Assembly: GCA_946699065.1 (NCBI GenBank)
Contig: CAMPDV010000089.1
Span: forward strand, 186,001 to 250,000
Reading direction: 5' to 3'
DNA: 64,000 nucleotides
From: Loxodes magnus
Lineage: Eukaryota; Ciliophora; Karyorelictea; Loxodida; Loxodidae
The notes under the pieces are model-generated. The model was not told the DNA's origin. It was given only the letters and a program-made list of their open reading frames with translations, and did no database searches. Positions 22,320 through 35,181 of this stretch are shown here, piece after piece (the first letter of the stretch is position 1; each line of letters begins with the position of its first letter). The translations under genes were made by a program, and so were the position numbers.

Positions 22320-23100
22320 ATGATAAATTATAGGTTTGCAAGTGATATTATTCAGAAAGGATCTAGCAAGGATACAGTTATCCTAAAAAAAAAGAAACAA
22401 AAAGAATAAGAAAAATTAAGCAATTAAATCAAGTATTGAGTTGAGATTCCTCTGAAGAAAACTCACGGAAATAGGTCAAATCTTAGTACATAATCAATAT
22501 CAGATTTTTCCGATACTGAATATTTTAAATGAAGCAAGTTATAAAAATAGAGTTGAACATATAAGAGCAAATCAACAATTGAAAAAGGAAAATGAAAAAC
22601 TAATGCTGTTATTAAGCTAGTTAGAAGATCTTGACTCAAGACTTTTTTCTTAAAAGAGTAATTTAAATATTTTATGGAACTAATAATAAGATAAAAAAGC
22701 ATTACTATCTCCGAAATATAGTATAAAAGAGCAAAATAAGCAGATAAAAAAATAAGTAATTTCAATTTTTATATCTTTAAGTTTTATCGTAGATTTTAAA
22801 GACTGACAGAGTTGAATTTTAAGTAACTAAATTCGAAAAGAATCTTTTAATAGAGATATAATCTTACTGGTATATTTTGCAGAAACATCTCAGTAAAAAT
22901 ATAGAACTTTATGAACTTACAATTTACAATTTGAAAAAAGAAATGAAGAAATAATAAAAGGAAAAAAATTATAATGCAATGGCATTTTAAATGAATGGAA
23001 AATGAAATTTTAGACACTTAAAATATTTATAGAACTTCCAGGTAATACATAAGTAGAGGATAAGTGGTTGAAGCAATCTTATAATCAGCAAATTTTATTA
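22320..23100 (+). pseudogene. Diverged gag-like remnant
   Basis: A plus-strand segment reads NQQLKKENEKLMLLLSQLED and SRLFSQKSNLNILWN, matching the coiled coil of the 4767 unit (NDMLMAKLD, SRLMSQERDLNAFWN), then SPKYSIKEQNKQIKKQ in the same frame. It shows the ancestral reading frame across the point where the two young copies are shifted. No ATG, zinc knuckle or terminal motif was identified, and the flanks are AT-rich, so it is an old decayed copy. Confidence 0.45.
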
Positions 23101-24363
23101 ATATAATTGATAATGCAAACGATATTTACATAGATAATATTTAAATAACATTGAAATGATAAACTGAAAATTAGGAAAAATTCTAAATTTTTCAATTAAA
23201 TAGGATTTAAGTTATTCTTTCTTATAACAAAATCAGAATTTCCAATCATCATTTCATAGAATTTATAAACTTATATACCGGAAACATTAAAATTTAAAAC
23301 CATAATATAAAAAATTATCTGTTTATGATAAATTTAGTAATCCTAATTCTTGAAACTATAAACCTAGAGTTGTTCAAATACAATTGATTATTAATAATTA
23401 AAATATTTTTATATAGTTCTTATATTCTTCCCTGTTTTATGGTGATTTTTGTCAATAATAATTAGAAATTCTAATTAAAAAAATGGAAGGTTTAATATGA
23501 AAATTTTAGAAAAAAACGAAAATTAAGTTTATAGTTTTATAAGAGAGTCTTGAGAATCTTCAAATCTTGTATTTTATTTCCTAATTTAAAGAATTGCTTA
23601 GGAGTTCGTTAATAAGTTATCATTGCTTCTAAATATTATTTATTTAGTGTGGTCCAATCTCTTAATAAAATTATTTTAGGGGATGTTGATCTCTAATTAT
23701 AGAACTTTTTCCTATAGATTAATTCATTTTTTTGTTGGTCAGATTTTAAATAAATTGTTCAAAATAACCTATTTATTTATGCTATAAATTTCTAATTTTT
23801 TCAATTTCTTTTATAATGATGTAGCTTTTAATATGAGACGCAATTTTTTTTCTTATGTCTTATTACATTTCGTTTTGCTCTATATCCTTGATATCCATAG
23901 ATCCTTTAAATAATTTCCAATTCTAATGTCAACTTTTCCTATAGTTCTTTTATTTAATATTAGAATGTTGAAAACTAAAATTAAAATATTTGAGGAATAT
24001 GCTTAGATTATTTAATAAATTCCTATAGTTTGTACCTCCTGATATGATCTTATAGATTACCATTTCAATAGATGAAAATTTAAGGTTTAGTTATTTGCCT
24101 ATTTAATAAAGTACTTATTCTAATCTTTCATTTTTAATTTGTTTTAGCTTTTATTAAAAACTTATTCTTTGATTATCTTATTTGTAATTGACTCTTAAGA
24201 TTAAAGTTATTCCTATCATTAAGGTTTGCTTTTTCTATAAGTATATTATTCTTATTTTAAAGATTCTCGAAAAAGGAATCGACTGTTTCTTAGGAGTTTT
24301 TTTATTTTATTATATAATAAAAATGATAATAAACTGATAGAGGATATTGGAGTTATATTGAAG
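23101..24363. other. Unassigned, mostly AT-rich
   Basis: A minus-strand stretch at about 23840-23980 reads KELQEKLTLELEIIQRIYGY in one frame and may be another gag-like remnant. Otherwise nothing is recognised. Confidence 0.35.
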
Positions 24364-24873
24364 ATGTAGAGTAAGAGATGAGGGAAATTAAAAACTAAAG
24401 ATATAAGCAAATTAAGTGATTACACAAGATTATAGAATTAAGAAGCATTAGACATAATATAATCTCAAGTAGGACTCTAGATCAATTAAAATGCAAGCAC
24501 TCTTTCTTTTTATACAGTAAAGAGTTTCGAAGTCCTGAAATTAATAATTTTTATACGAAATAAGTATGAGTTTTCATAAGTAAATACTGTAGATTATTAT
24601 AATTACATTAAAAAATAAATTAAGTCATAAGTTCATGAGTACAATTAAAACCTATTTAGTGAATATGATCTTACAGTATGTTTGAAAGATATAAAATAAA
24701 AAAATCAAATCTTCTAGTGAAGAACATCCTTTATCAGTAGAAAATTTAGTTTAAACTAAATTCTTTAAGTTTTACTTAAAGAAGGAGCTAAAATTTCTAA
24801 TAGCTTGAGTGTTATAATAAATAATAAAAAGGTAGGAAGTAATGATAAATTGAAAATTAAGCTAGTGGAATGA
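24364..24873 (+). CDS. Hypothetical protein, 169 aa
   Basis: ATG at 24364 (MQSKRWGKLKTKDISKLSDY) to TGA at 24871, in frame, with fairly balanced composition and codon periodicity (DYTRLQNQEALDII, CLKDIKQKN). The frame also continues openly past the TGA for over 1 kb with poorer composition. No domain. It may be a real gene or chance; the call rests on composition only. Confidence 0.3.
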
Positions 24874-27800
24874 AAATGAGATAGTTAATTATTAATTTTA
24901 AAAAGATTTGAGGTATTAATAACAATAAGCTTTTAAAAGAAATAATAGAAAAATATAATAAGATACATAGCTTTTATTTAAGTAAGTTAAACACTAGCTT
25001 TTTAAATAATACTCTTTAAAATAAGTCAAATAAATAGTAATATAATTAAAAAAAAGTAACTTATAAATAATTAATATAGCAAAGCTTAAATTTTAGCTTT
25101 TGTTCTAAAAGGAACAATCATTAATTTAAAAATAGCGTTCGATAATTTAATAGCAAAAAAGACTTATAGAATAAAATAACAGAATAAAAATTTTAAAAAT
25201 ATTCAGTTATTTTTATATGATGAAATGGTTTAGTTTTACTAATAAATTAAGTAGAATAAAATAAATAAAAAATAAGGCAAATTAAGAAAAATAATAACAA
25301 TATCATTTTACATTTTTATCGACGGAACAAAAGAGAAAAAAATTTAATATCTTTGACTTAAATATATTACTAGTAACATTTTCAAATGAGTGAATTTTAG
25401 TAAGATTTAATATTATTGATTTTAGATTTTCTTAGGAATTAAAATAATAAAGGTAACTTTTTTTGAAGAATAATTATAAATTATATCGGGAAATTGCAAA
25501 ATGGATATAGAGACTATAAAGAAAAAAATAAGATAGATAGATAGATAAATTAAATATAAAGAATCATATCTTATAAATATATAATTAAATCATATATAAT
25601 TCTTAAATTTTAAACCATTTGCTTCTTTAATATCATAATTTCAGAAAGATGTAAAAAAATAATTTAAAGACCATGTATCTAAATAAAGAAAATCTAATGC
25701 AAAAAATATTGTGAACTGTCTAAAAATAAGTTTAAATATACAACCTTTTAAAGAAAAACTAATTGTCAAAGATAATTATAATTGAATGAATAATCTTGAA
25801 TTTTTCAATTTAAAAGAGCTATTGGAATAGTTAAAAATTAGATTTTAGTATCTTTAATATTAAAATATAGTATTATTTATTTTTCTATTTAAAACTTAAA
25901 ATTCTTATATGTTTTATTAGGAAATGATATCATGAGTCATCATTATAGCTGGATTTTTTCCTTAATTATAAGCAAAGTTATATCTATTATATATTTATAT
26001 ATTTTAAGTTATTATCACTTTTTATTTAATTGCAAATATTTAAATAAGATAGTTGTTTAATTGTTTAGATATAAAGATAAAAGTAACACACAACGCTATA
26101 CAATGATTAAAGAAAATCTTATTTAAATAATGCTAATAATCATATTGAAAAGGCTTCTAAGAATGTAATCTCATATTATTTCTTTGTTTTGAAATAGAAA
26201 TATATTTCTGTTTTAATAGTTCTCATTCCATTTATAAACTTAAACTTAGTTTCTATTCTTGATTTTTTCTTAAATATAAAATCTTTTTCTTTATTAAGCT
26301 ATTTTATTTAAAACTCCTATGTAAGTTGTATAGACTAAATGATTTATATTCCGATCATTATTACATTAATTTTTTTTAATTTTGTTATTTTTCTTAAATT
26401 TCGCTGTTTTTATTTTCCGTTTATGTTTTGTGGATGTTCATTACAAATTTTGATATTCTGATATACACTAAAATGAATATATTACTTCTTTATAGTAGCA
26501 ATATTTTAAGCAAACTTATTATATTCAGACTATCATTCTGCTTCAAAATATTCTTTTTTACAGCTTAAAAAAAGGGAAAAATTTAAAATACTATATTTTA
26601 TGAGAATAGAAGCCAAAATGAATCTCTATAATAATTGACTTTAATATTTTTTGAGATTAAATGGATTCTATTGTTTTTCCAGTTCTTTTAAGTTTTAAAC
26701 AAACTAATAATTAACCAGTTCATTTAATTTTCATTGATAACTCTATAATAGTAATCTCAAAGGGCAAAATAAAACTGAAAAGCAGTTATAAAGATGCTTT
26801 TTTGCATAAATTAAGTTACCCTTTCTAAAGATGGAATTATAATAATTTGCATTATTATAAGTTTTAATTTGGTCACTTACTTCTATTATAGATAAGCTAA
26901 TAACTTTTTATTTTTATAAACTTTTTGAATCCAGGTTATGGAAACTGTAAATCAATATATCCAAGTAATTAAAAATAGATAACTAAAGGAATGTAGGAAA
27001 AAGTTAGACAATAAAAGGAAGAGAAAGTGGTAGGTGTTAATTAGATATAGTAAAATATGCTTTGAAATTTCATATAAAAGGACCTTGTCATAAGTATAAA
27101 ATTATTCATCTTGCATAGTTTTCTTTTAGACTATGTAACTCTTTATATCAATTACTTAGCTAAAAAATTATAACTATATACCTTTGCTTCATTACTATTA
27201 ATTAGAGAATCCAGCTATTTTTATTAGTTCTTAACTAATTTTTGTGAATATTCCACCATTTGTTCTTTAAACATTAACGTAATTTCTTAATTTAAACTTT
27301 AATAGAGAAATATTGTACTATAAGCGTTTTCTAGACCATTTAAAAAATAAAATTCGAAAATCAATTTTTATCTCTTTTCGATAATAATCAGGTAAGTGAG
27401 TTTAGTTAGATTTAAACTAAGCTAATAAAAGTAAGAGAAATGGTAAAAAATACCTTTTTCTGCTAATTTTAAATAGTAATTTAGTAGAAGTAAATATATA
27501 TTTGATTACTATATAATGCTATTTATTCATTTAATAATTTAAATATAATATAGTTAATAAAATTTTGCTATTGATATTATCCATTGATTAAAGAAGCTTA
27601 AGGATGATATTTTTACACTCTTCTGAGTATTTTACACTATTCTTAAAATAAATTAGTTTCTGGCTAATAAGCAAATGTCTTTTATTAATTATTCTGGTAA
27701 TTCATATCTGTTCAATTCAACAGATAACTAAGTATAATCGATATGATCTAAATTATTGATTTAGCTTCTTCTCTGTTTTGCCATTGAAGTGTAAAAATAG

Positions 27801-27897
27801 GTTTAGTAAATAACTTGAGACTAATATATATTAAAAGATAAAATGGAAAATTTTAGTTTTTTAATCTTTAAATTTAATTTAAGTAAAAATTTTAGAA
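24874..27897. other. Long AT-rich intergenic region
   Basis: Includes a short AGAT repeat near 25528-25546 and a Lys-rich stretch near 26940-27060 (KECRKKLDNKRKRKW) that resembles element protein tails but has no other support. No gene called. Confidence 0.4.
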
Positions 27898-29954
27898 TCA
27901 AAAAATTGAGCAACCATTCTTCAGCTTCACTATTTTAGAGGCTTCCCATTTTGCCTATTGTCTTACTTCGTAGCAGTAAAGTAAATCCAACTATTTTTAG
28001 CTTTTATTTTAATTTCACATTCATATTCTGCTATTGTCATATATCCCATTATACCAAAATGGTTATATGTCTGAATACTTTGGATATTCTTATCCATCCG
28101 AAGTTATTTCTTTTTAGTCATATAAACAAGTTTGATTTAGGCAACCAAAACTATCAAAAATAAATACGCAATTTAAATTTCTTGCCTATACTGATGCCAC
28201 TTTATTTGCCATTTACGGTAGTTTAATATCGCTTTCTTACCATTTATTCTGTGTTTAGTCATAGTAGAATATTTTATCAGTTTTTTATTCATTATTAATT
28301 TGTTCCTGTATACTTCCTCCAAATGTGCTTATCATATCAAAAGCATAGCATGATCCATGAGAAAATATTTTATAAATATGGTTTGGTATTGACATAGATT
28401 TTTTCTACTAAATCTTATAAACTTCACTATTATTTATTTAATAGAAATTCTAACTACTACCATTTTATCCTCCTATTATATATACCTCTTTCTCCCTATC
28501 ATCATAAGCTAAAGACGTACGAAATCTGGGTGTTATCAAATTGTCTTTACTTACAACTTAGGTTTTCTAAATATTCGTTATATAATTCTTGTTCGTATCC
28601 ATTCTACTTCCTCCCACTAATATAATATAATCATTTTCTATTTAGTATGAAGATGAAAAAGATTAATAAATCTAATTTAAGTTAGGAACTTTTTAACTAG
28701 TAAACAATACAGGATCAGAATCAATATCACTTATTTATATTTAATTAGATCAGGGTTCAATACGAAGGTATTACTTAGGTTATTTGTTTATTTGTTTATT
28801 TTTTTTATTTTGTAAATCTATTTTCTTTTTTTTAAAAATTTCTTTTTATTAATTTAAACCAACTTAAACTTCTGATTATTTAACACTTAATTATATATTT
28901 TTTTTTAATCTAATAAATTGACTGTTTCCCATTAAGAATTTGCTTTTTATTAATTGCCTTATCGGAAGCTTCCATCCAAATTTTACTTATTTTGATCTTT
29001 TAACTTCTATAATTCTTCTTTAGTTTTCTATTTTTATTCTTTTAACTATTTTATTTAATGCTATTAATGTTCAAATATGTTTTCTTATTCTTTTATCCAA
29101 ATTTAAAAAGGCTTTCTTTCTTTTAGTTACTAAAAAAGCAGCTAATGATAGTTATCTTCTTTCTCTTGACATAAACTTTTATATATTGTCTCTAATCTCT
29201 ATTAGTTGGCAGTTATATCCTTATTTATTCTATCGATTTCCTTTTATTTTAGTTAGCATTCTTAAAATGTTTATTCATTTAAAAGACTTACTGCTTCCAT
29301 CTTTCGCTGTAAATTCTAAATGGTCATTATAACTTCGGATATTTATTATTATGCAAACTCATATTTTTCTTCTATCGTTTTTAGTTAAATTTAGTTTATT
29401 CTATCTGTCTCTTCACAAATAATGCTCTACACTTCAGTAACTCATTTCATTAAATCCATCCTTTTATTATTCATCATAGTATTAATGCTTCCATTGTCCT
29501 TTATGTATTTATACTTCTACTGAATCTTTAGTTGTAGCTCTTATAAACTACTCTTTATTTATTTTTTCATGATGATTACTTCTTCATTTTGTGATTCTGC
29601 TTAATACTCTACTTTTGTTGTTTCTATGCATTAAAGGCATTAGGGTTAATCGCACAAAGTACTAAAAAATTATAAAGGACTTCCATGGAGAGAACATAAC
29701 TATGCTTGCTATTATAAAATAAGACTTTTGTCTTATTTTATTGCTTACGTGGATTTATTAGCAATAGGAATTTCAAGTTATTAAATGGATTTATTAGTGG
29801 TAACATTATGCTAGACACATAATGCCCTTTTGTCAACCTTTGAGACAGTTATAAGACATTTTTCACATCATATGCACCCACAATCTAACTTCCTTAGTTT
29901 TTCATTAGTTTCCTCATACAATTGCTTGCATTTCCCACATCTCAAAACTTACAT
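27898..29954 (-). CDS. TRIM-like RING/coiled-coil/kelch protein, paralogue 3
   Basis: ATG at 29954 (MQVLRCGKCKQLYEE) to TGA at 27900-27898. N-terminal Cys/His array (CGKC, CGCIWCEKC, CVQH) and second array (CSLHGSP, CDQPQC, CIE), then a long Gln/Glu/Lys-rich coiled coil from about residue 110 to 360, absent or short in the other two copies, then a kelch region (ILVGGSRMDTNKNY, VYIIGGQNGSS, STFGGSI, KWQESDIKLP, WYNGIYDNS). The kelch frame is offset by two from the coil; total length minus 17 is divisible by three, so one 17-nt intron is expected near 28750-28870, but I could not fix its ends. It ends NGCSIF-TGA like its relatives. About 679 aa. The longest and most TRIM-like of the set. Confidence 0.8.
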
Positions 29955-31156
29955 TTTTAATATTTATTAAAACAGTATATTTAAATATAAGCATTTTATA
30001 AGTTAATTTTAGTTAGGATTATTTTATAAAAGCATCTAAATACTAAGTAACTTAGTAGCTAATATAATAAAAGCATCTCTAATTTAGCGGAATGTATTAA
30101 TATATATGACTAGTTACTAGAACAAACTATAAAGTATTCTTTTTAAATCTTAGTTATCATGTCTATATACATTATGTTCCCCTTTTATTTTAGAACCTTT
30201 TTTAGAATTACAAGCCACATCTTTTAGTCTAAATAAAAGGCTTAAAAAATAAGTTAGAAATACTTAAAATAAAGTAGAAAGGGAAAAGAAGAACTAAGAG
30301 GTAAAGAAGTAAAGGCTTTCAAACTTATAATGATAGAGTTTTTCTCCTTAAGAATATATAAATCTAATGTATTAGACAGTTGCATGAGATTTACTAGTTC
30401 TAAATTAATATTTTCATAAATGTAAATAGATTCTTCTATTATTCTATACATTAGCTTAATTAATTACTAAGGCCTTTATTTCACTATTTTAATCTAATTT
30501 AATATAAAAAATCCAGTATTATTATATTTTTAAAATTAAGCTGTTTTCTAGCTGCATTGATTAGCTTTTTCATTTATAAACCTAAAATTGAGAATATAGT
30601 CAGTATAAGTTAATCATCACTAATTTATATATATCTTTGTAAAAAAATTATATTGACTACGAAAGATTAAAAATTGTTTGATGCAAGTATCTAATCTCTA
30701 AAGCCTTCAGATTTAGACTCTTATTATGATTTGATTTAATTAGTGTAGCTTAAGTTCTTTTTATATATAGATTATCTTATCAATACTCTTATTTTACTTT
30801 ACAGCACTAGGTCTTATAAATAGCCAAGTCTAAATTAATGATATCATATCTCTATAGAAAGCTTTATAACTCTTCTCATATTTTAATTTTACTCATAGGA
30901 GATATTTAAGTATTTCAATTATAAAAACCTTCTTTCTCCTTAGTCTATAGAAGAAAGCAATAAATTTAGTTATATTTATAGGTTTAATTTTAAGAATATT
31001 TCATGTATTCCTGATTTGAACTTGATATAGTAAACTTTATAAATTTGATGTCGGCTTATATTATGCTTACCTAATTTAATCCCACTTTAATATACCAAAT
31101 ATAATAATAAAGGAATAATTAGTTATTTACACTTTAACTGCTTTATTAGTTTGACT
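29955..31156. other. Intergenic, AT-rich
   Basis: Nothing recognised. Confidence 0.6.
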
Positions 31157-32701
31157 TCACGAAAAATCAATATGTTAATCTTCACTTAGAAAAGCCCCAT
31201 TTAACAATTTTAGTTTTTTGCTGCTGGAAAAACTACTCGGCCAATATTAACATGAGGAGACTCCTGAGTCAAGTAGTCCTAGCTTTTTATATAAGCAAGC
31301 GATAAGCTCTGAGCAAAAATAGCCTCTATCTTCTTACTATTAATGAGTTTGATTAATTAGGGATTTCTGACGAAATAACTTTTTGGCATTCCAACTGTAC
31401 TTAGCTTTATAAACTGTCTGAATGTAAATTCATACCTCTACGAAAGATCTAATAGTATCATAAAAAAATTGATTTCTGTTTATATGAAGTTTTCTGTATG
31501 TTACATAGTGGTAGCAATCCTGTCATTTTTGATGCAAAAAGTACTCTCACGATATAAGATCAACTCCTAAATCTCCTGTTGCTTCGAATATAAACAATTT
31601 GTTGTTATTATCTATAAGCACCACTGCAACATGATCATATTAACTTACTCCCATTACCGTTCTTAATAATTTAGCATTGAGACTTTTTCCTCTAAAGAGC
31701 AAAATATCTCCAGAGTCAGCTTCTTCGCAGAATTACTAATTAGTGATTCTCTCAAACCGTCAAAAATTTTACTCGTGAATTACTTAAGTTAGCTCAACTT
31801 TATATCCTCTAGAGTCTATCTAGTTTTGGTATATAGCTATTAGTCATTCATGCAATTGCTTAGTATCCTTACACCTTATGGAAAAAGCCTTTTTGCTACC
31901 TTTTACCTGAATGACAAAATCTATTAATTATTTATCTTTAATTACATAGACATCAACTGATATGAAATCAAAATTGATAATTCCAATAGCTCTTTAGTTT
32001 ACTTCCTCTTCTTTTCTATAATATCTAAGGCATTTGTTACGAAGAACGAAATATCGGTCTACTCAACTATGTATTATCTTAGTAGTTTTTTTCTTTAGCC
32101 ACCCTTACAATTCTGGTAATTTTTGCGGCTCTTAAGATTTTAAAGACATGAAGGGTCCAAATATTGCTCCACATTTTATAGGAGTTTGACTAAAAAATTC
32201 ATTTTAGTCTTATTTAGAAATCAAACTTCTTCTAACAGACTCATTTTAAATAGGGATTTCCTCGTCTACCTCAGCATTTTATATTCTTCAGATATGTTTT
32301 TTATGATTCTCAATTTAGCTTTAAATTTATTTTTCTTCTTACTCTGTTGCAAAATTATCTATTTTCCACTCGCTTTGAATTTAGCTACTATATAAAATCT
32401 AATCAAAGAAGGAAACAGCATCTGATTTCCTAATTTCAATTTCTTTTTTCGCTTCCTATTCTTCATTTTTTTCCTTAGTATCCTCAGTATCTGATTCATG
32501 CAATTCTATAATAATCTCACTTTTTCTTTTTACTTCCTGCTCGTCATTACATCTATTTTTTCTTTTTGGTACTTAAAGCAAATTTAACTATTCTTATTCT
32601 TAACCTAGCTAAAGTTCAAAGATGGGTTATTTATCCTCCTTTTCTCTTTTATTCTTAGAGTTTGTAATAAATTATCCTTATAACTATTCAGATTCAACCA
32701 T
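31157..32701 (-). CDS. PH domain plus NlpC/P60-like papain-fold protein, ~514 aa
   Basis: A single frame from ATG at 32701 (MVESEQLQGQF) to TGA at 31159-31157. Residues 1-195 are Gln/Glu/Lys-rich and disordered. About 199-293 is a PH domain (GWLKKKTTK, WVDRYFVLRNKCLRYYR, FSIRCKDTKQLHEW), expected to bind phosphoinositides. About 328-500 matches the YiiX/LRAT-like NlpC/P60 superfamily: SGDILLFRG, then YDHVAVV with the candidate catalytic His (~357), and FCSELIACLYKKLG with the candidate Cys (~462), an order seen in permuted papain-fold enzymes. Trp is TGA at HSW, HEW and ISW. A likely role is a membrane-targeted lipid or amide hydrolase; substrate unknown. The TAA ten codons further on is an alternative stop. 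Confidence 0.85.
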
Positions 32702-35181
32702 TTTCTAGCAAATTTATCTTAATCACTAAGAAAAAACTTAAATACTAGTACTTTTTTAGCTTCTCCTTGACTTTCTTCCAATGTAATTTTAAAATATGCT
32801 ACGCTTCTGTTTTATATTTAAAGTATCTTACTTTATATTAGCTTTTATGCACTAATCTATTAATATTTCTTTACTTTTTATATTTAGGAGGTTTAGTTGG
32901 CAATGCTTAGTCTAATTATTTAGAGATTTAAGTATAGCAAGTGAAAGATAAGAGAAAGATGAAAAATACCTTTATGATTGCTATAGAAATTAATCTACAT
33001 GCTAAGGTTAAGACATTTCTAGCTGTTCAATTACTAATTAGCCAAATATTATTATAAGATATAAAGGTGAGATAAGCTTAAGGGATATTAAACAAGAGGC
33101 TTATGAATCAATAATTATATTTATATTAGGATGCTTTCTTGGATATAGTTTATATTTTTGAAAACAGAGAAATATTTCTAGCTTCTCTACTTGAAGTCAA
33201 AATAAATTAGTGCTGTGCTGTATTTAAAAATTAGCTTTATTTAACTTTTTATTATTTTAAAGTTTAAACTTAGCATAAATTTAGAATTAGCTTAAGCTTT
33301 TTAAAATTTCTTCTTCCTTTAGCTTCAAATTAAATACCATTGTTATTAGTATTTAATCTTACTACAAGTTCTTTAATCCTATGCTTATTAATCCTTTTTA
33401 CTTAAAGCTAGAGTTGTCTAGATAAGTTTTTCTTCTTTAAATACCCTTTATATAAACTACCGTACTACAAAAGGTAAATTAAAATTAAGAGTGTATAAGT
33501 ACTAAATCCTTGTTCTTTATTCTTACATTATGCTTAATATAGCCCAATATTACTTACTGAAGCAACTTAATCTAATAACCCTCTATCTATTTAATTCATT
33601 AGTTAAAAAGCATTCTAACAATAACCGACATATTAAATTTAAATAGTGGAGACTGAGTTGAATTTTTCATTTAAACTAATTTCATAATTTAAACAATCCT
33701 CCATTTTTTATCGTTTAAATAGGGACCAAGCCAAAATTAATTATAAAAATAAGTATAGCATGTCTAGTAATATTCTTAACTACTATGATGACTTATCTAT
33801 GAACGCTGCTGATTTTATGAGCGAATAAACAAAATACTGATAAACATAATGAATGAATATTACTATTAGCTTCAATTTTCATATTGTAAACCATATCAAT
33901 CTACTATCTCTTTTTTTAATTAATTAAATGCTCTTGTGCTTCTCCTTTTACTAAATACAAAATATTCTTTATAGCATATGTAACCCTGTCTCTCACTTAA
34001 TCAAGTAAGAGCTGAGTATTCTTGCAATAATAAGCTTAATATACTTAATCATAATAAGCATATTGGCTTATTTAATAGGATTGTATTGCTTTGTATCTCT
34101 AGAAGTTAAGAGAAAGCTATATAAATTTTGCTATTGCTGCTATTAAATATTTTAAGACTTTCAAACTGAAATCATCTTAATTTAAGAATCTAGAAAGCTT
34201 TTTGTTTCTGAATGCTCCAAAACCTTTTATAAGAAATGAACATAAGAGTTGTAATTTATGGAAAATGACGAAATGCTAGTTATGAGTAGCTTTCTTATTG
34301 ATTTTAAAAGTAAAAATAGCTTAGCCAAGCTGATTAAACTTTTCATTCAAATGAATATTTACCAATTTAATAGTCAAAAGTATATTTAATATAGCTTGTA
34401 TAATAAAATCCGTTTTCTCTTTATTTTATCTCTTAATATATTTACAATAATGCCTTTCTCTTTCAAATCGAACGTTTAAACTCTAGCCAATACTCTTTAA
34501 TACCTAGTCAAAGCTTCTTATCATATACTTAATTTATCTTAGTCAAATTTATTCTATTTTTACCAAGCATTTTAGACTATCAATTTTATACTAGATGTAA
34601 GATTATCTTTTTAAGTTTTAACATAAGTCTAATAGACTACGAAATATATACTAGTATGCTTAAATATTTTAATGAATACTCAAAAAAGTAAAAATAGAAG
34701 GGAAAAATGTAGCAATAGATGTATCATTTAAGTGTTATATTGTACTCATTAGTAAGTAGATTGCTTTGATATTCAATACTTTATGCTTAATACTGCTAAT
34801 TTCAAGCAAAAATGAAGAAATTTTAAGAGTTTTTTGAAGTATTTTTTGAGAATAAGAGTTTAAAGAATGAAGTAGAAAAAGATAACTAAATAGTTCACGT
34901 AAGTTAGAAAACCTCATGAGAGAGTATATTGACTATATAGCATCTAGAAGATAACGCTGTATATTGAGTAATTTACAGTTAAATGCTTATTTGATTGAAA
35001 AATAAAGTATTTTTCATATAAACTAACTAAGTGCATCAGAAGCGAATAAATGAAAATAATAAAGTAAACTGTTGCTAAATATAATTTTAAATGAATTAAG
35101 TAAGGATTAAATAAAATTAAGGAACTATTAGCATATTTCCACATATTAAAAGTATAAATAGTCATTTATAAATAAATCAAA
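32702..35181. other. Intergenic, AT-rich
   Basis: No gene supported on either strand. Confidence 0.55.

Noticed and set aside
24874-26060. Very long continuation of the 24364 frame
   Set aside because: Open only because no codon is a certain stop; composition falls to Ile/Lys/Asn/Phe-rich, as expected for AT-rich non-coding DNA.
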